64,000 nucleotides of DNA from Toxotes chatareus (lineage: Eukaryota; Chordata; Actinopteri; Toxotidae). The position numbers and the translations under genes were made by a program. Location: positions 6,611,501-6,675,500 of the forward strand of contig CM028889.1 in NCBI GenBank assembly GCA_016801885.1. The letters are read 5' to 3'. Numbering within the stretch: position 1 is the first letter of the stretch; each line of letters opens with the position of its first letter. Of the stretch, positions 60,890-64,000 are shown one piece after another. The notes beneath the pieces were generated by a model. That model was given only the letters and a program-made list of their open reading frames with translations. It made no database searches and was not told where the DNA came from.

Positions 60890-60968
60890 CTGCATAGCTT
60901 CGAGGTAAGTGTGACGTTCTGTCTCAAGCTGATTCATATCAAACTTAAACTGTAGTCCTGATCCAGGA
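60890..60968 (-). other. nos1ap: candidate alternative nos1ap exon (79 nt)
   Basis: The acceptor tgctgcag|TC at 60968 and donor ATGCAG|GTAAGA bound 79 nt. Only one frame is open, reading ...LQFKFDMNQLETERHTYLEA and ending in phase 0. That phase matches the exon at 41812 (VNDLL), not the exon at 42217, and it does not follow the phase of the upstream nos1ap exon. It could be an internal first exon (ATG, then 16 residues, then VNDLL), or a chance pair of splice-like sites. Confidence 0.3.
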
Positions 60969-61648
60969 CTGCAGCAGTAGTAAGACATAATTAAATAATT
61001 ACTTAAAAGTAAAGCATTTGTTACAGAAAGAATAAATCCCTTTCCATCTGAGACACTTGTGTTTTTTTTGTAATTTACACCCACTTCACATCACTTTTTC
61101 CACCTGAATAGTTGCAAACAACCCTGTGTTCCCTGCACTGAGCTCACGTTTTCAAGTTCAGCTTGAGTAACAGGTTAAAGTCTATAGACTGGAGCATCAC
61201 TGTGGCGACTATTTTATCTATTGTGACTACAAAATAAATTGTAGGAATATAGTGTTCACGTTACAAATTATTCACCAGGAATGTGCACCTGCAAGTGTGT
61301 GACTGGACAACACTGTTCCTTACCCGATAACTCAATGTTCGACGTTTTCACTTCATGTTCAAACTGAAGGCACCTTAAAGCTGATATCACCAGTATCTAA
61401 TATTTTGTGCCAACACCCAATTAAAAGTTCAAATAAAAATCAGAGGTGGACTGGCTGTTATCTAGAGAGTTTTTATCTGTTATCTTAGCAAACTGATCTT
61501 ATTCTGTGTATGACTGCGTGAGTGACAAAGGTTCGTCTGCTACATGTTATTCCTACAGATTAGTTTGAAGTGAGAGGACAAGAACAGTTAAAGGCTCTTG
61601 TGTTTCATCTCGACAGTAGGATTCTTCAGGGGGGAGCAGATTAATGTG
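60969..61648 (-). other. nos1ap: 3' UTR of the EIAV form and following intron
   Basis: Sequence after the stop at 61649. No AATAAA on the minus strand was noticed close by, so the 3' end of this form is not fixed. No other feature is visible. Confidence 0.4.
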
Positions 61649-62229
61649 TTACACCGCTATTTCATCTCCCAGACAGTCGGGAGTTCCCTGTCTGTTGAGA
61701 ACATGGAGCAGCCTCAGCGTCTCCTCGTCCGTCCCCCAGCCAAAGATCTCCATTTCCTCCTCCTCCTCGTCTTCCCCCTCATCCTCATCTTCCCCGTCAT
61801 CGCTGTCGTCTGTGTTCGACTCGTACTCTGAGGCGATACCTGACTCGCGAAACCTGGCAAAGTCCAAGCAGCCCAGAGATTTGACGTCACGGGTCAACAA
61901 CTTTGCTGTGCCCTCAGAGACCTCAGGACTATTGATCTCTAGCCTGTTTGCCTTGAGCGGCGGGGGAGGTGAGGGAAGTCGAGGAGGCAGAGGCCCCGGG
62001 GGTCCCGGGAGGAAACGGAAACACTCCAGTTTGAGAAGACACTGGTCCCTACCTAGGGGGCTTCCAACAGTCCCATTGGAAGATGAGAAGGCATTGCTGG
62101 TCCCGTCATTGGCGCTCAGCGCAGGCAGGTTGAGGGCCGACACCTCAGGTTTAGGGGTTGTGGGGTCACAGATGACTGGAGGTACTGTAGACCGGAAGGT
62201 GATCTCCAGCAAACTGTCCTGGGAGCCCA
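61649..62229 (-). CDS. nos1ap: nos1ap (CAPON) C-terminal exon with PDZ ligand EIAV
   Basis: The acceptor ctctccag|TG at 62229 takes one base from the upstream exon (outside the window or at its edge). The product starts (V/M)GSQDSLLEITFRS, then PPVICDPTTPKPEV, LKLECFRFLP, FRESGIASEYESNTD, a run of Asp/Glu, LLHVLNRQ, and ends GDEIAV with TAA at 61649. These blocks match the C-terminal nNOS-binding region of mammalian NOS1AP, whose last residues bind the nNOS PDZ domain. The phosphotyrosine-binding domain exons lie beyond the right edge. NOS1AP is a cytosolic adaptor that links nNOS to Dexras1, synapsin and Scribble, and its locus is associated with cardiac QT interval in man. The acidic run (about 61,740-61,810) is longer than in human as I recall it. 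Confidence 0.93.
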
Positions 62230-63967
62230 CTGGAGAGAGGAGACGAGGTAGAAAAGACAGAAAAGAAGACAACAAGTGATGAATAAGCAGATCAGACAGA
62301 TCAAATATTTATACCATATTCACAAGTTCGACTGTGCCTTGATTTAAATTCCTCTGCTATCACTCCTGCTGCTGGATCACAGCAGAATAATATGTGGGAT
62401 ATAAATGTCTGTGAATTGTGGTGAATAGCAGATTATTGCTCCTTCGAACTCCAAACAAAATCAGTCACTCTGCTACAAATAAATCAATGGATTTTTGTGT
62501 TGGGTAAGTAAAAAATAGAAAACAGGTTTCAAAGCATTTGGTCACCATCAGGGCTGCACAGTGAAACATGCTTTGAATCCTTCTTTACAGGCACAGGGTG
62601 CAGATGTGGAGCTGAAAAAGGAACAGTCCATCTTTTCGATACTCATCTCATGTAAGCGTGAAAGGTGGCTGAAAAGTGTGTAGCCTGCTGCAGTGACAGA
62701 AAGAGGAGAAAAACAGCAAAAGATGCATAACAAACAGTGATTCGACCCCAAAACAGCCCTGTGTTAAAACACTGCTGATGAGGCTGTACTGTTTAAATGA
62801 CCAGTGAAATGTGAAATATGATCCAAGAAGTCCAGCTGGAGCAACAGATTCATGCATTTAAAGGCTAAAGAGTCGTTCAAGAAGTGAATGTTTTCATAGT
62901 TTTGACATGATTTGTTTTTTTTGGGTCATTGTTAAAATCCACTGTAACTGTTGTGAGTCCAAGCAGACTACAGCTCTCATCCTTGGTGAAGGAAGAAGAG
63001 TAACTAACTTTTCAGAGCCACCTTCCAGGCCTGCAGGGCACAAACAGGGGAAGCTGAAAAGACTGATTTTCAGGCATATTCCTTTAACAGCCTTTCTCTC
63101 ACTAATGCAGTAAACTGGGTCAAAACCTCCAGCATGGGGTCCGCACTTCTTCCCGTCTATAGCCAAACCATGTTTCATGCTGTAAAATGATACTAAATAC
63201 TGTAATATGTGCTGTGAAATGGATCTTTCTCATGGTGGACATTTTGACTTGTGATAGCAGGAAAAAGACTGGTGTAACTAATACCATTAATGATGGCTCC
63301 TTTCTGTTTAAGTGTGTCATGACGGTGAGCCAGCACACACAATCCCAGCGCTACAAAAGTGACACACTACAGAGGAAATGCGGCTGGAATTGATGTTATT
63401 AGTTACACCTGTGCTTGAGAAGTGAGAATGTGTCATGAGGAAAATCTACTAAATATGTTAAAAAAAAAGTTATTATTTTGACTCCAAGTGTGTCCATAGA
63501 AGAGTTTTCCTGACCTTGTGAGAACTGAGGACCGTATTAAAATGTTAAACATGCAGAGGCGGCAACAAGAAAATGTTTTCCCGCTGAAGTTCTGAACTGT
63601 TGGCTGATGAAATAATAGATTGACAAGTGCGGGGCAGGCCGGACTGCGATAGCACCGAGAAGACTGTCTGTCTTCGACTGCCAACGAACACACTTGCAGA
63701 ATGTGTGAATCTGTGAGGAGACAGAGAGGACGAGGGAGGGGTCGTGGACGAGGGAGCAGCGAAGGGACATATGTGGAGACTGATAAACAGAGCGGCGAGG
63801 TCCAATCTCATACTGGTACTCAGGGCTTTCCATTTAGAAGCCTGTCTAGTTCTGCAGTACACTCACTCAGTCTGCTGTCTGTGTGAGTGTGTAGGGAGCT
63901 GAACACGTCTGCTCTCTATGTGTGTAGGTCGTGTTGTGTACGGCTGCGTGCGTGACTGAATGTTCAC
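62230..63967 (-). other. nos1ap: nos1ap intron
   Basis: No supported exon. The segment at 62935-62965 (tccactgtaactg, gagtccaag) repeats at 42607-42640, marking a small dispersed repeat. Confidence 0.5.
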
Positions 63968-64000
63968 CTGACAATGCGAGCGTCTGCTGATCTGGACCCG
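63968..64000 (-). CDS. nos1ap: possible 3' edge of the preceding nos1ap exon (partial)
   Basis: At the window edge, the minus strand reads into CAG|GTGAAC, a usable donor. In the frame that ends in phase 1, as the 62229 and 42217 acceptors require, it encodes GPDQQTLALS plus one base. The other two frames are also open and nothing similar in human NOS1AP comes to mind, so this is weak. Confidence 0.25.

Noticed and set aside
63537..63886. Overlapping frames near the right edge, including an Arg/Gly-rich plus-strand one
   Set aside because: A purine-rich simple-sequence patch keeps the frames open. No splice sites or homology.
1..64000. CRISPR arrays, operons, phage or integron structures
   Set aside because: None present; the window is spliced vertebrate DNA.

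Overview
The window is nuclear DNA from a teleost fish, probably a spiny-rayed (percomorph-type) species. It holds spliced vertebrate genes with GT-AG introns, one typical fish TRIM-like gene, long CA/GT microsatellites, and many short transposon remnants of kinds familiar from fish genomes. No prokaryotic or viral gene organisation is visible. All gene models were built by eye from splice sites and reading phase, without transcript data.

Layout: (1) 430-9,765, plus strand: eef1d (translation elongation factor 1 delta). A 5' TOP-type leader exon can feed either the short form (about 298 aa) or, through a 1.28-kb alternative exon, the long eEF1B-delta-L form (about 726 aa). (2) 9,821-11,049: three short terminal-inverted-repeat elements side by side, between the convergent 3' ends of eef1d and the next gene. 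(3) 11,141-15,378, minus strand: a nine-coding-exon TRIM-like gene encoding RING, coiled coil and PRY-SPRY but no B-box (473 aa). (4) 15,400-19,080: spacer with hAT-like and other fish repeats. (5) 19,085-26,192: a tandem array of three ~2.35-kb units plus a partial fourth. It carries exon-like segments I could not assign to any family, and it is cut at one end by a hAT-like MITE. (6) 27,640-28,680: a CpG-rich, promoter-like block pointing (minus strand) toward the array. (7) 28,800-37,580: intergenic repeats. (8) 37,580-64,000, minus strand: the 3' part of nos1ap (CAPON). Its PDZ-ligand terminal exon (ending EIAV) lies at 61,649-62,229. A second set of terminal exons 20 kb downstream (42,217 to 37,959) encodes a protein matching human C1orf226 as I remember it. 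Both alternatives begin in the same phase, so one upstream exon can be spliced to either.

Functionally these are unrelated neighbours: translation elongation and stress transcription (eef1d), ubiquitin ligation (TRIM-like) and nNOS scaffolding (nos1ap). The two least explained items are the tandem array with its orphan promoter-like block, and the alternative 3' architecture of nos1ap, including a possible extra exon at 60,890-60,968.
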